Below are positions 22,589-33,889 of a stretch of 64,000 nucleotides of DNA, in pieces (position 1 is the stretch's first letter; each line of letters starts with the position of its first letter). The position numbers and the translations under genes are program-made. The notes under the pieces were generated by a model. The model was not told the origin of the DNA and made no database searches. It saw nothing but the letters and a program-made list of their open reading frames with translations. This DNA comes from Cryptomeria japonica (Eukaryota; Streptophyta; Pinopsida; Cupressales; Cupressaceae), in assembly GCF_030272615.1 (NCBI RefSeq), contig NC_081410.1:222139415-222203414 (forward strand), in the 5' to 3' direction.

Positions 22589-24364
22589 GCAAAACTGCAA
22601 AAACAAAAGAAATAATCGATGGAGTCGATCAAACTCTCCCAGAGGATGTGAGGTACGAAACAGATCAGTTTTGTAGGGTTGCCTCATGATTTTAGGCACA
22701 CTGAAATTGAGGAAAACAACTTGCTCTAATGGGGGAACAAGCTATGGTACAAGAGCACCTCATCAAACCCTTCAAGATGACAAGTCAGACTCTGATAAGG
22801 GAGGATAAGGCATTAACAATGTCTTTAGGATATAGGTTTTCAATCATACATTATATGTTTATAATAACGAACCCCATCTTGTGAGCCAAACTCCTATTTT
22901 GGCATTTCTATGAGCCAATTAGGACTTTTGGAAAATAGGGGATCAAATGTGTTGGTTTTAAGTGTTTTAAGATGTTTTAGGAGGGGTTGAACTTGACCCA
23001 AGGCATTAGGAGGTGAAAGATGACATTTTGACAACTTTTGCAAAAGTTGTCAAAAGTTGTCATGAGCAACTTTTATGCACTTTTTGCATTTTGTAATTTG
23101 AAACTCCTCTAATGGCTCTTACCTCTTGATTTTTGGTTGAGAGAAGTTGAGGAATGGTTTATACAACTCGTGGATCCAATTTCCAAGAGGTGATTGTACG
23201 GAGAAGAGTTTTGATGCAAACAAACTAATAGAATTCTGAGTTTTTCCTGCAATTCTGGAGTTCTGGCCCATGGTACGATTTTGTATGGATTGGGATCCAT
23301 TCCCAATGATATGAATTGATTGGAGAGGAGAGTTAACTCTTTTTTGGTTTTGATTTGAAGTCTTTATTGTGTGTGTTGCTCCTAATATTCAAGTTTTGTT
23401 GTAGGCACCCAAAAAACCAGGGTTTTCCTTGGGTTTTTCCTCCTTCATGGCCATATCTTACACTTTCCCAATCTGAGGCTCATGGAATTTGGTGAAAGGA
23501 AATTATGGTCGATTTATTTTAGATTTCCAAGAGTGATTTGCAGGAGGAGAAAGGGAGAGAAGTGTTTGGAGCGACCCTAGGTAGACATCTCTATGTGGCT
23601 ACCTAGACCCTGAACAAACAAAAGTACCTTGTGTGCAAATGGTGATGCTTCCAGGTGTGTAACCCTGGAATCCCTATTGATTTATTTTTCCCAACATTCC
23701 CATGGGATTTTAATTTACCATTTCATCCATCTAAGCATAGTTTCTTCACAAAAGAGGCCTAATTAGCCCTTTTAGGACAGTCAACTTCCTACCGGCAAAG
23801 ACCTTTATTTTCCAAACCTTAACCCTTCCTTTTGGAGACTTGAATAAATTCCAAAAGGGTGTTTGAATCCATAATTTTTTTTCAAGTTGTTTGGGAAAAT
23901 TTGAACTTAAGGTCCCTTTACCCGCTAAATAGGGCTACAAGCAACTAGGCCTAATTGAGTGAGTTTCTTAAGGAATGAGCATGTATTCTTGCAACTGGTG
24001 CTTTGTCTAACCTTAGGGAGGCTTGTATGACCCAAAAATAGTTTTAAAAATATTTTTAACCCTTGGAGGCATCATGGAGTGTGTTGTAGCAAGATACCCC
24101 TGATTGAGTAAGCAAGAGTCTTGGAGATGGTGAGAAGATTGTACTAAAGTTGTAGAGCCTTGCCTTGATAGGATCCCATTCATGTGCTAGGGGGTCAATG
24201 TCATACATTTGGAGGTGTTTGGAAGGTAACAAGGAGGGCTCTATATCAAGATACACCACTTGAAGCTTGTAGAATCCATAACTCCGAGTGCCTGTATCCA
24301 TTGGGCTATAGAGTCACGCGACAAAAAGACTAAAAAGAAAAAAATTATACAATTTTTTACAACA
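22589..24364 (-). other. Element B U3, distal part
   Basis: The first 1.8 kb of the 3' LTR in the transcription direction. I see no gene in it. Near 23,030-23,085 a small repeat of CAAAAGTTGT / CAACTTTT occurs. Small open frames here show no domain. Confidence 0.6.
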
Positions 24365-24382
24365 TGTGCACCTTCCTTTTAC
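24365..24382 (-). promoter_or_regulatory. Polypurine tract of element B
   Basis: On the minus strand TGTAAAAGGAAGGTGCACA precedes the LTR start TGTTGTAAAA. It is moderately purine-rich and lies between the integrase stop and the LTR. Confidence 0.55.
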
Positions 24383-24390
24383 ATTGCTCC

Positions 24391-25716
24391 TCATTGAGTA
24401 AAGATCTTCAAATGTTCTCCACTATGAGGTAGTGAGAATGGGGTGCCATCTGCATATGCAAGCAAGTAACTATGCTCGCCACATATTTCATGAATAGTGA
24501 AGGGGACTCTCCATAAGGAATAAAACTTTCCGTGCAAACCATTTGGTTCCCTCATCTTGTCCCATAACAAGACTTGATGACCACTTGAGAACTCATGAGA
24601 AGTCATCTTCTTATCAAATAATACCTTCACTTGGCTTTGGTGTGCAGCAATCCTATCCACCACCTCTGCTCTTGTTTCTTCCAATTGAGAAATAAACATA
24701 ATCCACTTATCAAGCGAATCTTGATAGGTTTCATCTTCAACGACCTTGGTGAGATTCAATGCTGGAAGTTCCACAGTAATAGGGATCTCAGCATTCAACC
24801 CATACAAAAGTTGAAAAGCTGACATACCGATTGCTCTTTTTGGAGTTATGTGATCTGCCCTTAGCGCATCATAAAGAGATTTATGCCAAGTCTATTGTCT
24901 CTCATCAACAAGCTTCCTCATAATAGTAACTAGATTCGTGTTGCTTGACTTGGCTTGACCATTTCCTTGTGGATGATAGTCAGATGAGTGTGAAAGGGTA
25001 ATACCATAATCGAAGAAAAAGTCAATGATCTCATAAGATGAAAAATATGAAGCATTATCAGTTACTATCTTATGATGAACACCAAACCTTGAAACGATGT
25101 TTTCCTTCAAGAATTGACAAACCACTACTGAAGTAGCTTTCTTAGTTGGAATTTCCTCCACCCACTTATTCAAGTAATCTATCACTATGAGAATGTATAT
25201 GTGACATGCACTAGATGTTGGATTGACAGGTCCAATAAAATCCAATCTCCACTGTTGGAAAGGCTCTTCAATTATAATTGGCTTAAGAGGAAGTGCAACT
25301 AACTTAGGGTTACCCACAAATTGCTGACATTTCTCACATTTGTGAACCCAACTGTATGTTTCCTTAAACAATTTAGGCCAATAGTATCTAGCATGCAAAC
25401 TTTTGTGTGCAGTGACAGGGGTAGAAAAATGTCCACCACAAGCAAGGTCATGAAAAGCTTGGAGTAACCTTACTTCTTGTTGTTTGTCCATGCAGCGCAG
25501 GAAATTTCTATCTAAACCCTTCTTATACAAACCATTGTCCCATAAGACAAAATTAACCACTTTAAGCTTTGGGGTTTGCCTTTCATTGTGTGACAAGTAT
25601 GCAAGACATTTTCCATATGCTAAGAGATACGCCAAGTCAGAATACCACTCATCAGTGGTGCTGACAAATAGAACCTTGGGAAGATCTTGATTCATGCTTT
25701 CATTTTCCAGAACCAC
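24391..25716 (-). pseudogene. Element B integrase
   Basis: The first frame runs 25,716-24,892 and the second 24,825-24,391. The zinc-binding part has FHDLACGGHFS and CEKCQ. The catalytic core has WRLDFIGP (first Asp) and IVTDNASYF (second Asp), but the usual GQAESSN reads GQAKSSN: the catalytic Glu is replaced by Lys at 24,949-24,951. The C-terminal part has PFTIHEICGEHSYLL and ends HLKIFTQ. A G-to-A change in a CG context explains the Glu-to-Lys change. The frame is broken between 24,892 and 24,825. It would have integrated element cDNA but cannot now. Confidence 0.88.
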
Positions 25717-27300
25717 TTCATCAATTTATTTGTTGTCAACTATCAACTGACATAGACCTTTTCCATGAACCAACTTAGTAGGATTGATTTCCATGTCATA
25801 TTCCTAAATCTTAGCAACCTAGGTGCCCCTTTTAGTTCCAAACTCTTGTTGCATTAGAATTGACTTGACAACAACATTAGGAACAAGTACAATGACATAT
25901 AAATTTAGAATATAAAACCTGAAATGTTTCACCACTTTAACCATGACAAAAGCATGCTTCTCCATTTCTGAGTACTTCAATTCATGAGCTTTTAGTAGAT
26001 AACTCATGAATGCAATGGGTGATACCACACCTTCATTTTTTTTCTGAATCAGTATGGCCGAATAGGTATGATCTGATGCATAACTATACATGATAAACTC
26101 TTTGGTATAATCAGGGAATACCAAGATTGGGGCATTTGCCATGCCATCCTTAATCTCATGGAAATCTTTCTTTCCTTCATGAGTCCACTTGAAAAGATAA
26201 TTACCTTTCATCATGTCAACTATGTGACGAGTATGTTTGGCAAAGTCTGGAATAAACCTTTGCAAAATGTTTACTTTACCAAAAAATGAATGCATAGAAG
26301 TCTTACTCGTTGGCATAGAAAGATCATGGATGGAATTTACCCTTTCAACATCAATTTTGATACCTTCTTTTGAAACAATATTCCCAAGTAACTTACCTTC
26401 ACTGACCCCAAAAATAGATTTCTTGGTATTAAGAGAAATTCAAGGTTGATGACACTTCCCCAATACTTTTTGTAAATGATAGAAATGATCTTGACACTTC
26501 TTAGAATAAAAAGTCAAATCATTCAAATAAACTACAATGAACTTACCAAGAAAAATTTGGAAGGCCAAGTCCATTGCATGTTGGAAAGTCGCTCATGCAT
26601 TTATCAACCCAAAAGGCATTCTGTGATATGCAAAAGTACCCCAAGGTGTGGTAAATGCAGTTTTGTATTGATCTTGTTCAAGAACTTCCACTTGATTGTA
26701 ACTCAAAAATCCATCCAACATGGACATCATCTCTGATCCAGTAACATCTTGTAAGACATGATCCATGATAGGTAAAGAGTAGTTATCTTATAAGGATGCC
26801 TGATTCAAATTTTGGAAATCAAGACATATCTGGATCTCACCATTCTTCTTACGCATAGGTACAATATTGGCTATCTAGGAAGAATGATGAATGGGGAAGA
26901 TTATCCTTGCTTTCAACATCTTCTAAATTTCAACAAAGATAGTATTAGAGATATTTGGGTTGTATTGACTTTTATTTTGACGAAAAGGCATGACACCCAA
27001 CTTTAATGGAATATTGTGATGAAGCTCTTCAGGGAAAAAAGAGTTTAGATCTTCATAAGAGTAGGCCAACACATCAACATATTGCTACAATAACGCAACA
27101 AATTTCCTCTTTTCTTCTTGTGAACAACATTTTCCAATGTTGATCATCTTTGGAGTGATTTCGGTCTCGATATTCACTTGTTCATATTCCATTGAGCCTG
27201 CAACTGATTTTTGTTGCTTTTTGATATAGCGGTCATTCTTGTCAAACAAATTTTCTAAAGAAACCAAACCCTTAGGGATCTTATTTCTTTTTAATTGTAG
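25717..27300 (-). pseudogene. Element B reverse transcriptase and Gypsy RNase H
   Basis: Reverse transcriptase is read in fragments from about 27,270 to 26,330 (ICLDFQNLNQASL, SMLDGFLSYNQVEV, TAFTTPWGTFAYHRMPFGL). The catalytic box reads Tyr-Leu-Asn-Asp at 26,518-26,529, with Asn for the first Asp. The Gypsy RNase H follows in 26,316-25,819 with FIMYSYASDHTYSAIL and SEMEKHAFVMVKVVKHFRFY. Its first catalytic Asp is missing (YSYAS), as in the other Tat-like elements here. Several stops interrupt it. Order on the minus strand is archaeal-type RNase H first, then this. Confidence 0.85.
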
Positions 27301-27399
27301 AAATTTCTCACAAGTTTATGCATCAATACTGTCAATAGAATCCTTTCAAGGGCACTGACTACCTTCAAAATACATCATTAAACACTTACCAATGATCAG

Positions 27400-27956
27400 A
27401 ATTGTGAGGAACACTTGGTCGAAATACAATTTCAATAATATATGTTGATCCTAAAAAATCTTTGTGAGGAACCAAAGGGGTTGCGGATACTGCTAATGTG
27501 TCTGCTCTGTCATTAAATTCATGGGAAACAACAAATATATCAAAGGCATCAAATGCCTCAATCAATTCCCAAACAAGATAATGATAATATCATAGTCTAT
27601 CGCTCCTTGTCTGATATATATTCCTGACTTGACAAACAATCAACTGAGCATCTCCTTGAGCATGTAAATTTTAATCCCCTTCTTTTGGGCAACATTCATC
27701 CCCAAAAGAAGAGATTCATACTCAGCAGTGTTATTTGTGTTGTCAAACTGCAATTTGAAGGAAAAGGGAAAAAATTACCATCAGGAGACACCAAAACAAT
27801 ACTAGCTCCTAATCCAGTAGAAGAACAACTGCCATCAAATTCTAACATCCAAACATCATTTGGACTACCAATGCGTACAGTATCAAAATTGAGAATTTCC
27901 TCTTGTGAGGATGAAGATCCGATAGATTCCGCAACAATATTCTCACAATCACTCAA
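27400..27956 (-). pseudogene. Element B archaeal-type RNase H, before RT
   Basis: An RNase H fold upstream of reverse transcriptase. It begins VWMLEFDGSCSSTGLGASIV (first Asp near 27,840) and continues, after a frameshift near 27,760, in another frame with NNTAEYESLLLGMNVAQK-like sequence (27,740-27,670) carrying the catalytic Glu. A segment with AEQLIVCQVRNIYQTR-like sequence follows, read from the noisy minus strand at 27,640-27,600. Its place between protease and reverse transcriptase is the same as in element E and unlike element A. Stops make it inactive. Confidence 0.75.
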
Positions 27957-27968
27957 AACCTTATTAAG

Positions 27969-28880
27969 TCAAATAATGTCTTCAATCTCAGGAACAACTT
28001 CTAACTCATCATCATCATGCATGAAATAATTACCCATTCTTGATGACTCAAAAAGAATCTGAGCCTGTTGATCATCGGATTTCACAATGGTGTATTTTGA
28101 TTCTTTTTCTAGAAGTAACTTTTGGATAACTCCCTTGACAAGAATACGAGCTTCGGTCATATCTATGTTTAACTCTCCTCCATCTCTACAAAAATTTCAA
28201 CCCAATAATATGCCATAGGAAGCCGGCACATTGGCTACCAATACTGTCATCTTGATCTTCTTTTATGGGAATGTAGCAAAAGAAAATTTTGCATCCTTGA
28301 TTTGACCTATTAAGGGGACTTGCTTGTTATCCATAGAAAAACATCTACCAAATGTTTTAGTCAAAGTTAAACCAAGGGTGTTGGCAACTTTTCTTGGCAT
28401 AACATTATCAGATGCTCCAGAATTGATTACACAATTACTCAGATTGTAACCATTTACCAACAAAGAGATATAAAATGACTCTATCTTTTCTATAGGAGAA
28501 GGGCAACTCACTAAGTTAATTTGAAATGAGTTAGACTTGGGAAGATTACTTGGGGAAGTATCTTTTTCTTTAATGAACTTGACTAAACCATCAAATTGAT
28601 CTGGATTAGATCTCAAAAACTCTACCGCGAACATTTGTATTTTAGTTTTCCTTGCATGATCTATAATATCAAATGACTGAAAGGAATTCATCAAAGATTG
28701 ATTTGGGTTCTCACTTTGGGAACATAAAACATTAGGTGCACTTGTCTTCGATGCACGTGCAGAAGAATTGACAGGTGTAGAAAAATTGACAGTAGTCGAA
28801 GAAGCACTTACACTTTTATACTTCACGACGTCCTTCAAGATGGAGTTGTCTTTTGGGGGATTTGGTATGAGAGTCCCACG
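27969..28880 (-). pseudogene. Element B aspartic protease and linkers
   Basis: Frame 28,838-28,263 contains a retroviral-type aspartic protease: FYISLLVNGYNLSNCVINSG, then ASDNVMP, RCFSMDNKQVPLIGQ and a flap-like stretch. The catalytic DSGA motif reads Asn-Ser-Gly-Ala, with Asn at 28,422-28,424 in place of Asp, a G-to-A change in an ATCGAT context. The piece 28,160-27,969 is a linker to the archaeal-type RNase H. The enzyme would have cut the polyprotein. It is inactive here. Confidence 0.85.
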
Positions 28881-28929
28881 CTTAGCAATAATAACTGGAA
28901 AACTTTAAGAATCCTTGGTTTGAATAGAA

Positions 28930-30230
28930 TCATCACTCTTCAGATTGATAGGCAGTTACGCTGCCTATGCTTGCAAATGAGTGAATACTGCAAAGATGTC
29001 CCCATCATGTATATCTGGCACATCATCTTCTTGATATTGCATAAACCTGATATTAGAGTCGCCAGCCAATTTTGCATCATCTCCTTGAAACAAATTGGCA
29101 TCTTCGTCACTAAATGGAGGAAGATCATTATGTTCAGCTTCATAATAACCTATAGCTGATATTTGAGGCGGTGCTTCCAACGCAAGCCTCTCTGGAGTGG
29201 AAGGTAATTTGTTATGATTACGCATGGCGTAATTGGAAGCATTATTTAGATAAGCCCTTCTTGGGACATTACGGTAAGAAGTATTTCCTTGTGAGGAAAT
29301 CTACTTCTTAAGTGCTAACAACTCATTTGCTAGCTTTTGTATCATGGGATAGGTAGAATTTGTTGAAGAAAAAGATGAATCAGCAATTTGATTATTCCTA
29401 ATCTTGTTAGGATCTCTCCTTATCTTACCAACAAGGATAAGATCATCTTCAACTGATATGGCCATCTGTTGTGCAACAGCCAAATCTGCAGGATTATCCC
29501 TTCACAAAAGAAAACTCACTTCTGGCAATTGAGCATTAATAAAGAAACTTTTCAAGTTTCCAGTAGTGGGTTGTGAAGCGAGAGGGACACGATTGTGCAA
29601 TCTATTGAACTTTGCCATAAACTCACCCATTGATTTCTGCAGTTCTTTTTTCATTTGAGTTAGTTGCGCTAAAAGCACATGATCATCTTCGGCGGACTTA
29701 AACCTTGCCTCAAACAGTGTTCTAAGGCTTGCCTAATTTGTGATACAATTGTTTGGAAGATGATAAAACCAATCAGCAACAACTCCATGCAAAGTTTCAA
29801 TGAAGAATCTCACTGAAACATTTTCATGCTCAACACCAAGAACCCCGCATGCAATATAAAAGGCAGCGATGTGCTCGTCCAGATGTTGAGAACCATCTCC
29901 TAAAAATAGGAAAAAAAATTTGTGTGCCTTTGGGAAGTTCATGTAAAGGTACAGTTAGGCTCAACGGACCAAAAGCGGTACCCCAAGGGCTAGCAACAAC
30001 CATCCTTAATGGATTATATGGTGGTATTACAAAAATATTTGCAAGTGGAACAACTAAGACTTGCAAACTTGATGCCTCACTTGGTATGGGAGATTGTCAT
30101 GCAAAAGGACGAAAACTTCGTGTCCGCTGCAAAGGAGAATGCATCTGTGGAGGTGTCACAAAGGGAAAATTATATTGCTGCAAAAACTCCAAAGTAGGAT
30201 CAACAATTCTTGCTAATCGTTGTCCACAAA
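28930..30230 (-). pseudogene. Element B gag
   Basis: A Pro-rich N-terminal stretch (30,230-29,950; PYNPLRMVVASPWGTAFGPL) leads into the retrotransposon gag core at 29,942-29,500. It is recognised by FLGDGSQHLDEHIAAFYIAC, VRFFIETLHGVVADWFYHLP and ALFEARFKSAEDDHVLLAQL-like sequence, followed by VAQQMAISVEDDLI and an acidic tail (29,225-28,965). I do not see a CCHC zinc knuckle. Stops at about 29,733, 29,301 and 28,965 and a frameshift near 29,935 break it. It would have formed the capsid-like particle. Confidence 0.8.
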
Positions 30231-30335
30231 TGTAACTTCTATCAACAAGATTAGAATATTTGAGAAAATCAGCAATATGGATATTACAATGAAAAGTGCA
30301 CTACAACCCAAAAAGAAAGTACTGATTGCACGTCG

Positions 30336-30354
30336 CTCCCCAGGAGAGTCGCCA
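30336..30354 (-). promoter_or_regulatory. Primer-binding site of element B
   Basis: On the minus strand TGGCGACTCTCCTGGGGAG lies just after the 5' LTR end. Fifteen of the first sixteen bases equal the E site. Ogre elements are known to use a tRNA-Arg primer; I think this is such a site, from memory only. Confidence 0.75.
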
Positions 30355-31117
30355 AAAAATAGTTGGGTGAATATTTTGTCACTAGTGTACCAATGACAAA
30401 ATATATGATTCACACACAGCTATGTTGAGAAATTAATCTCTCCTCTCATCAAGGGGAGGTTCTCTTTGAAATTTCTTCTCTAATTAACAAGAAACTAAAA
30501 TCTGTGGGTAAGTTTCGGGCATATAACTCTCTTTTTTCAGAGTCTATGTATTCTCCCTCCACTTTGTTACAATTCTCTATCACTTTTTATACTTAAAGAA
30601 ATGAACAAACTAATCCAACAAATTATACCAAAGCTTACAATCAATAAGCACAAAGTCTTTCTTGAATGTAATTCTATCTAAGATAATTATCACAAATGGT
30701 AAGAAATCCAACTTGCACCTCTAATTCTTCAAGTGTACTTCCCCAATCCTTAAAACTACAAGTAATAGCAGCAATACAAAGCCAACCACTAATCACTTAA
30801 CATCACAAAATTTCCCAAATATGTAAACAAATCAAATTCTATTTGCACAATTGGAAAGCTCTTTCATAAACTTTAACAATTTCACCAAAAGATTTAAGAT
30901 CACAAAGAATGATTATGAGAACTGAACATATGAATGATTCCAATCACAATCACAATCTTCAATCCAACACAAAGTTTGGAAACTAGCGGATTGCTATCTT
31001 TATTTCCTTGAATCCACTTTTTTTACATCAAAAGCGCAAAGTCATAATTGAGATAAAATTTGGGCAGAGTTTTGCTAAGCATATTCAAGATAAATATGTA
31101 CAAATGAGGGCCCTCCT

Positions 31118-31124
31118 TATATAG
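31118..31124 (-). promoter_or_regulatory. TATA box of element B LTR
   Basis: Minus-strand CCTATATAAGGAGGG lies between the stop of the accessory frame (31,282) and the primer-binding site. This places the accessory frame in U3, upstream of the start of the genomic RNA. Confidence 0.7.
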
Positions 31125-31281
31125 GAAAAGAGTGGAGAAAAATATGGGCACAATTGACTAATTCAATTGCATAGTCCCATTTCACTACAACTACAATAGA
31201 AAGAAAATATGCAGCTATGAGGAAACTTGCAGCATCTAACAATGCAACTACGTGAAAAGAAAGTGTCAAAAAGGGGACACA

Positions 31282-32774
31282 TTATTCATCTCTCTCCTCC
31301 TCATTGGATTTTTGAAATTCCTCGAACTTGACCATAATAGCTTCCATCTTGGCTTTGTCTGGTGTTGGGGTAGAGTCGGTGATAATGCAAATATGAGAAA
31401 CTACATCTTTAGCCATTAGGTATTTCTTTTTTCCATCTTTCAACATTGATGCGAGGACTTCAAAACTGACTTGTATTTCTAGCAATTTATTAAATACATT
31501 CAATGAAAAATCCTGTTATGTACAGTGATCCATTAAGGAGAGAATTCTTGTATGATGGCGTCACTAGTCACAAGATTTTGATTATCATCATATAAGTAAC
31601 AAGGAATATCAGCTATTGTGGCTGAAATAAGATCGATTTCATCATCACCTTCCTTCTTTTCTCGTTCCAGCTCTATAATCATTGACTTTATTGTTTCTTT
31701 TTCGTGAGACAATAATGATAGAATTTGGATATATTTCTCTTTGGTTGGAATTACCTTATTCTCCACGAGGATGTCAATTCTCTAATCCTCCATTTTATTC
31801 AAAAGGGTTGCACTTCTTTCAATATCTTCTATTTCTTGAGATAAAGAAGTTTTAACACCTTGCATTTCAAAGTCAACCAAAAACTTAATCGTTGAATCTA
31901 GAAGATGAGAACCTTCTTATTTGAATCGAGCAATCCACTCATCCACTACTCAGCCTTTGATGCCCACCTATTCGACCTTCTTGAGAGCTTCAGTATCTAT
32001 TGAAGAAATAATTGGCTCAATTTCCTGGGAAGATTGTGTGAACTTGAGAAGCACACTAGTTAATTGCTTACATTTTTGTTTTAGTTCATTCTTTTCATTC
32101 CTTTCTTGATCAAATCTTCACATCAAAGAATTTAAAGCAGTTTGGGAATCTAGTTTGTCACTTTCATGTGTCTCCACTCCAATCTCTATAGTTTGCATAG
32201 TATAATCCCCAGGTTATATATCATCCTTATTCTTTTCTGAAGAGGGAACCGTAACCTCAGCATATTTCCTTTTGATAGTCGGATCCACTAATACCCGAGA
32301 AATAGTCTTTGGCTTTTTAGTACCTTTGGATTTGGGGGGAGCCAATTGTTCAAAATCAAATTCATCTAGTGAAATTACCTGTTTCTTTCTTTTGGGTGCT
32401 ACTACATCCATCCATGGTGGTAATTATGTGTTAGTGAATAGAGTTGTGGCCTCTTGCTAAGTATCAGTTGATATTTGAGGAGCATTCTGACTTGAAGTTG
32501 CAACAGTTGTAGATGTAATCATTGGCACCAAGGTTGTGGTGTCTAGTGATATGCCAGTTGATGCAGCAACAATATTTTCTATTGATACCTCCTTTGTAAC
32601 AACTATAGATGGAAGAGTGGAAGGTGCACTAGTGGTAATCTCATTACCTACAAGGGGTGGAACTTCTACTATGATTGTTGTGGAAGGTAAAGTCACCATC
32701 TATTGTTCTGCAAATGCTTGCTCCATAGTTTCAGTAAAATCCAACATTGAGGATTCAATGGTGGATGAAGGAAT
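31282..32774 (-). pseudogene. Element B U3 accessory frame, copy 2 (C-terminal)
   Basis: Matches copy 1 from 32,774 to 31,540 and then supplies the C-terminus missing in copy 1, ending at 31,282 in KSNEEERDE. Pieces are 32,699-32,457 (Thr/Ser/Val-rich), 32,411-32,214 with the basic clusters PKRKK and KGTKKPK, 31,766-31,533 and 31,503-31,282. The last two look coiled-coil-forming (heptad-like Leu/Ile with Lys/Glu). The N-terminal part is cut off by element C. Stops separate the pieces. I know no assigned function. Confidence 0.65.
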
Positions 32775-33590
32775 TGTTAGGATTGATGATAGTCCCAAAG
32801 ATACTGAGAGGGGGGGTTAATCAATATCTTTCTACTTAACAGAATATTTAACCTTATTAAGTATTTTGTTTTCCAAAATAGTGTACCGATAAACAAGAAT
32901 TAATGCAGTAAATAGGAATAATAAAGACAACATACAAAGCATACCATAACACAAGATATTTAACGAGGAAAATCAGTGAGGGAAAAACCTCGGTGGGATT
33001 TGTGACCCACAATATTCACTCACTGGCCAATGAATGGATATTACTTACAAGAGGGGCCTGCACATGCAGGAAGGCCAACTGCCTAGAGCTCACTGCTCAA
33101 TTACAAAACAAAGTCTCACCAACTTACAAAATGGATTATGAGAATCCAATATAATGTACTGCTATAATTCAACATCTACTATGTCAGGTTCAGTATCGAT
33201 TTAAGTTCATAATATAACCATAAACCCTTATACAAAATCTTCCCTAATATTCGCTTATCACTTCTACATCCATGCTACCTTATTCCTCATCTATATCAAA
33301 ATGATTTACAAGACCTCATACATATATGAGTCTATTACAATATGCCATGTCGGATTACAAAAGATATTACTATTAAATACAAAAAGTTGTTCCTCTTGGC
33401 TGGGATGTCGGTGAACATTATTGTCGCTGTCGGTGAAGTGTCTGCCAATGTCGGTGTTGGTGCCGGTACCTGTGCCTGCCGGTGGTTGTGCCTGTCAGTT
33501 TCCACAATGCTGCAAGGTTGTAGGTAGGTTGCCATCAATGACAACACCTTCAATCACCTTCAATTCTTATTGGAGTGTGCAATGCCAACA
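32775..33590 (-). repeat. 3' LTR of element C
   Basis: On the minus strand it begins TGTTGGCATTGC at 33,590 and ends with CCTAACA (plus-strand TGTTAGG at 32,775). The layout matches Copia LTR F: polypurine tract GCCAAAGGGGGAGAT, C-rich run near the end (32,810-32,818 on plus is G-rich), and the GGGAAAAACC block with GGTGGGATT at 32,979-33,000. Repeated GCCGGT/GTCGGT motifs lie at 33,408-33,500. Confidence 0.82.
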
Positions 33591-33605
33591 ATCTCCCCCT
33601 TTGGC
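33591..33605 (-). promoter_or_regulatory. Polypurine tract of element C
   Basis: Minus-strand GCCAAAGGGGGAGAT directly before the LTR start, identical to the tract of Copia F at 2,127-2,141. Confidence 0.85.
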
Positions 33606-33889
33606 ATTGATGGCAACACTCATGAGAAAAATCCAAAAATAGTATCCAAAAATGAGGTCCAAAATTTTACCAAAAATGTGTGCTCGCCTTGAGCAGATGA
33701 TCTCCTTTGATAATCATTTTTCTCTGTCCTACTACTCTCCCTTTCACATCAATGACAAAGATTGTCAAATGAGTGCAATTTTCAACTTCAACTTTGTAAC
33801 CAGTTGGTTACAATCTAGAATAAGTCTGCTAAGACCAAATTCAAACTCTGAATAAACCTGTTATTGTCCTTCATAGCTTCCTCAATTAT

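Larger units (their letters stand above)
17862..24364 (-). repeat. 3' LTR of element B, truncated by element A
   Basis: On the minus strand it starts TGTTGTAAAAAATTG at 24,364, next to the polypurine tract. It holds, in transcription order, 1.8 kb of unannotated U3, the palindrome array (22,588-21,506) and the accessory frame (about 21,440-17,880). The rest of the LTR is replaced at 17,862 by element A. Segment 17,866-19,200 matches 31,540-32,774 in the 5' LTR at roughly 90 percent by eye. Confidence 0.78.
17862..32774 (-). mobile_element. Long-LTR Tat-like Gypsy element B
   Basis: Minus-strand element with 5' LTR on the right and 3' LTR on the left. Order on the minus strand: 5' LTR (partial, 32,774-30,364), primer-binding site, gag, protease, archaeal-type RNase H, reverse transcriptase, Gypsy RNase H, integrase, polypurine tract, 3' LTR (24,364-17,862, cut by element A). 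Both LTR fragments contain the same accessory reading frame. Joining the non-overlapping parts suggests an LTR of about 7.6 kb. Protease, reverse transcriptase and integrase have each lost a catalytic residue, and stops are frequent, so B is old. Confidence 0.82.
30364..32774 (-). repeat. 5' LTR of element B, truncated by element C
   Basis: Begins close to 30,364 (plus-strand TGGGTGAATATT; the exact base is uncertain) next to the primer-binding site. It holds R-U5 (about 30,364-31,090, no gene seen), a TATA box and the C-terminal half of the accessory frame. At 32,774 it is cut by element C: GGATGAAGGAAT continues as ATCATCC in copy 1 (19,190) but as TGTTAGG of the C LTR here. Confidence 0.78.

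Noticed and set aside
29849-30235. Plus-strand cysteine-rich frame of 128 codons resembling a small secreted peptide
   Set aside because: It is antisense to the gag of element B, has no signal peptide and lies in a defective element.
30330-30360. tRNA gene fragment
   Set aside because: Only an 18-base match of the primer-binding kind is present; no cloverleaf can be formed around it.
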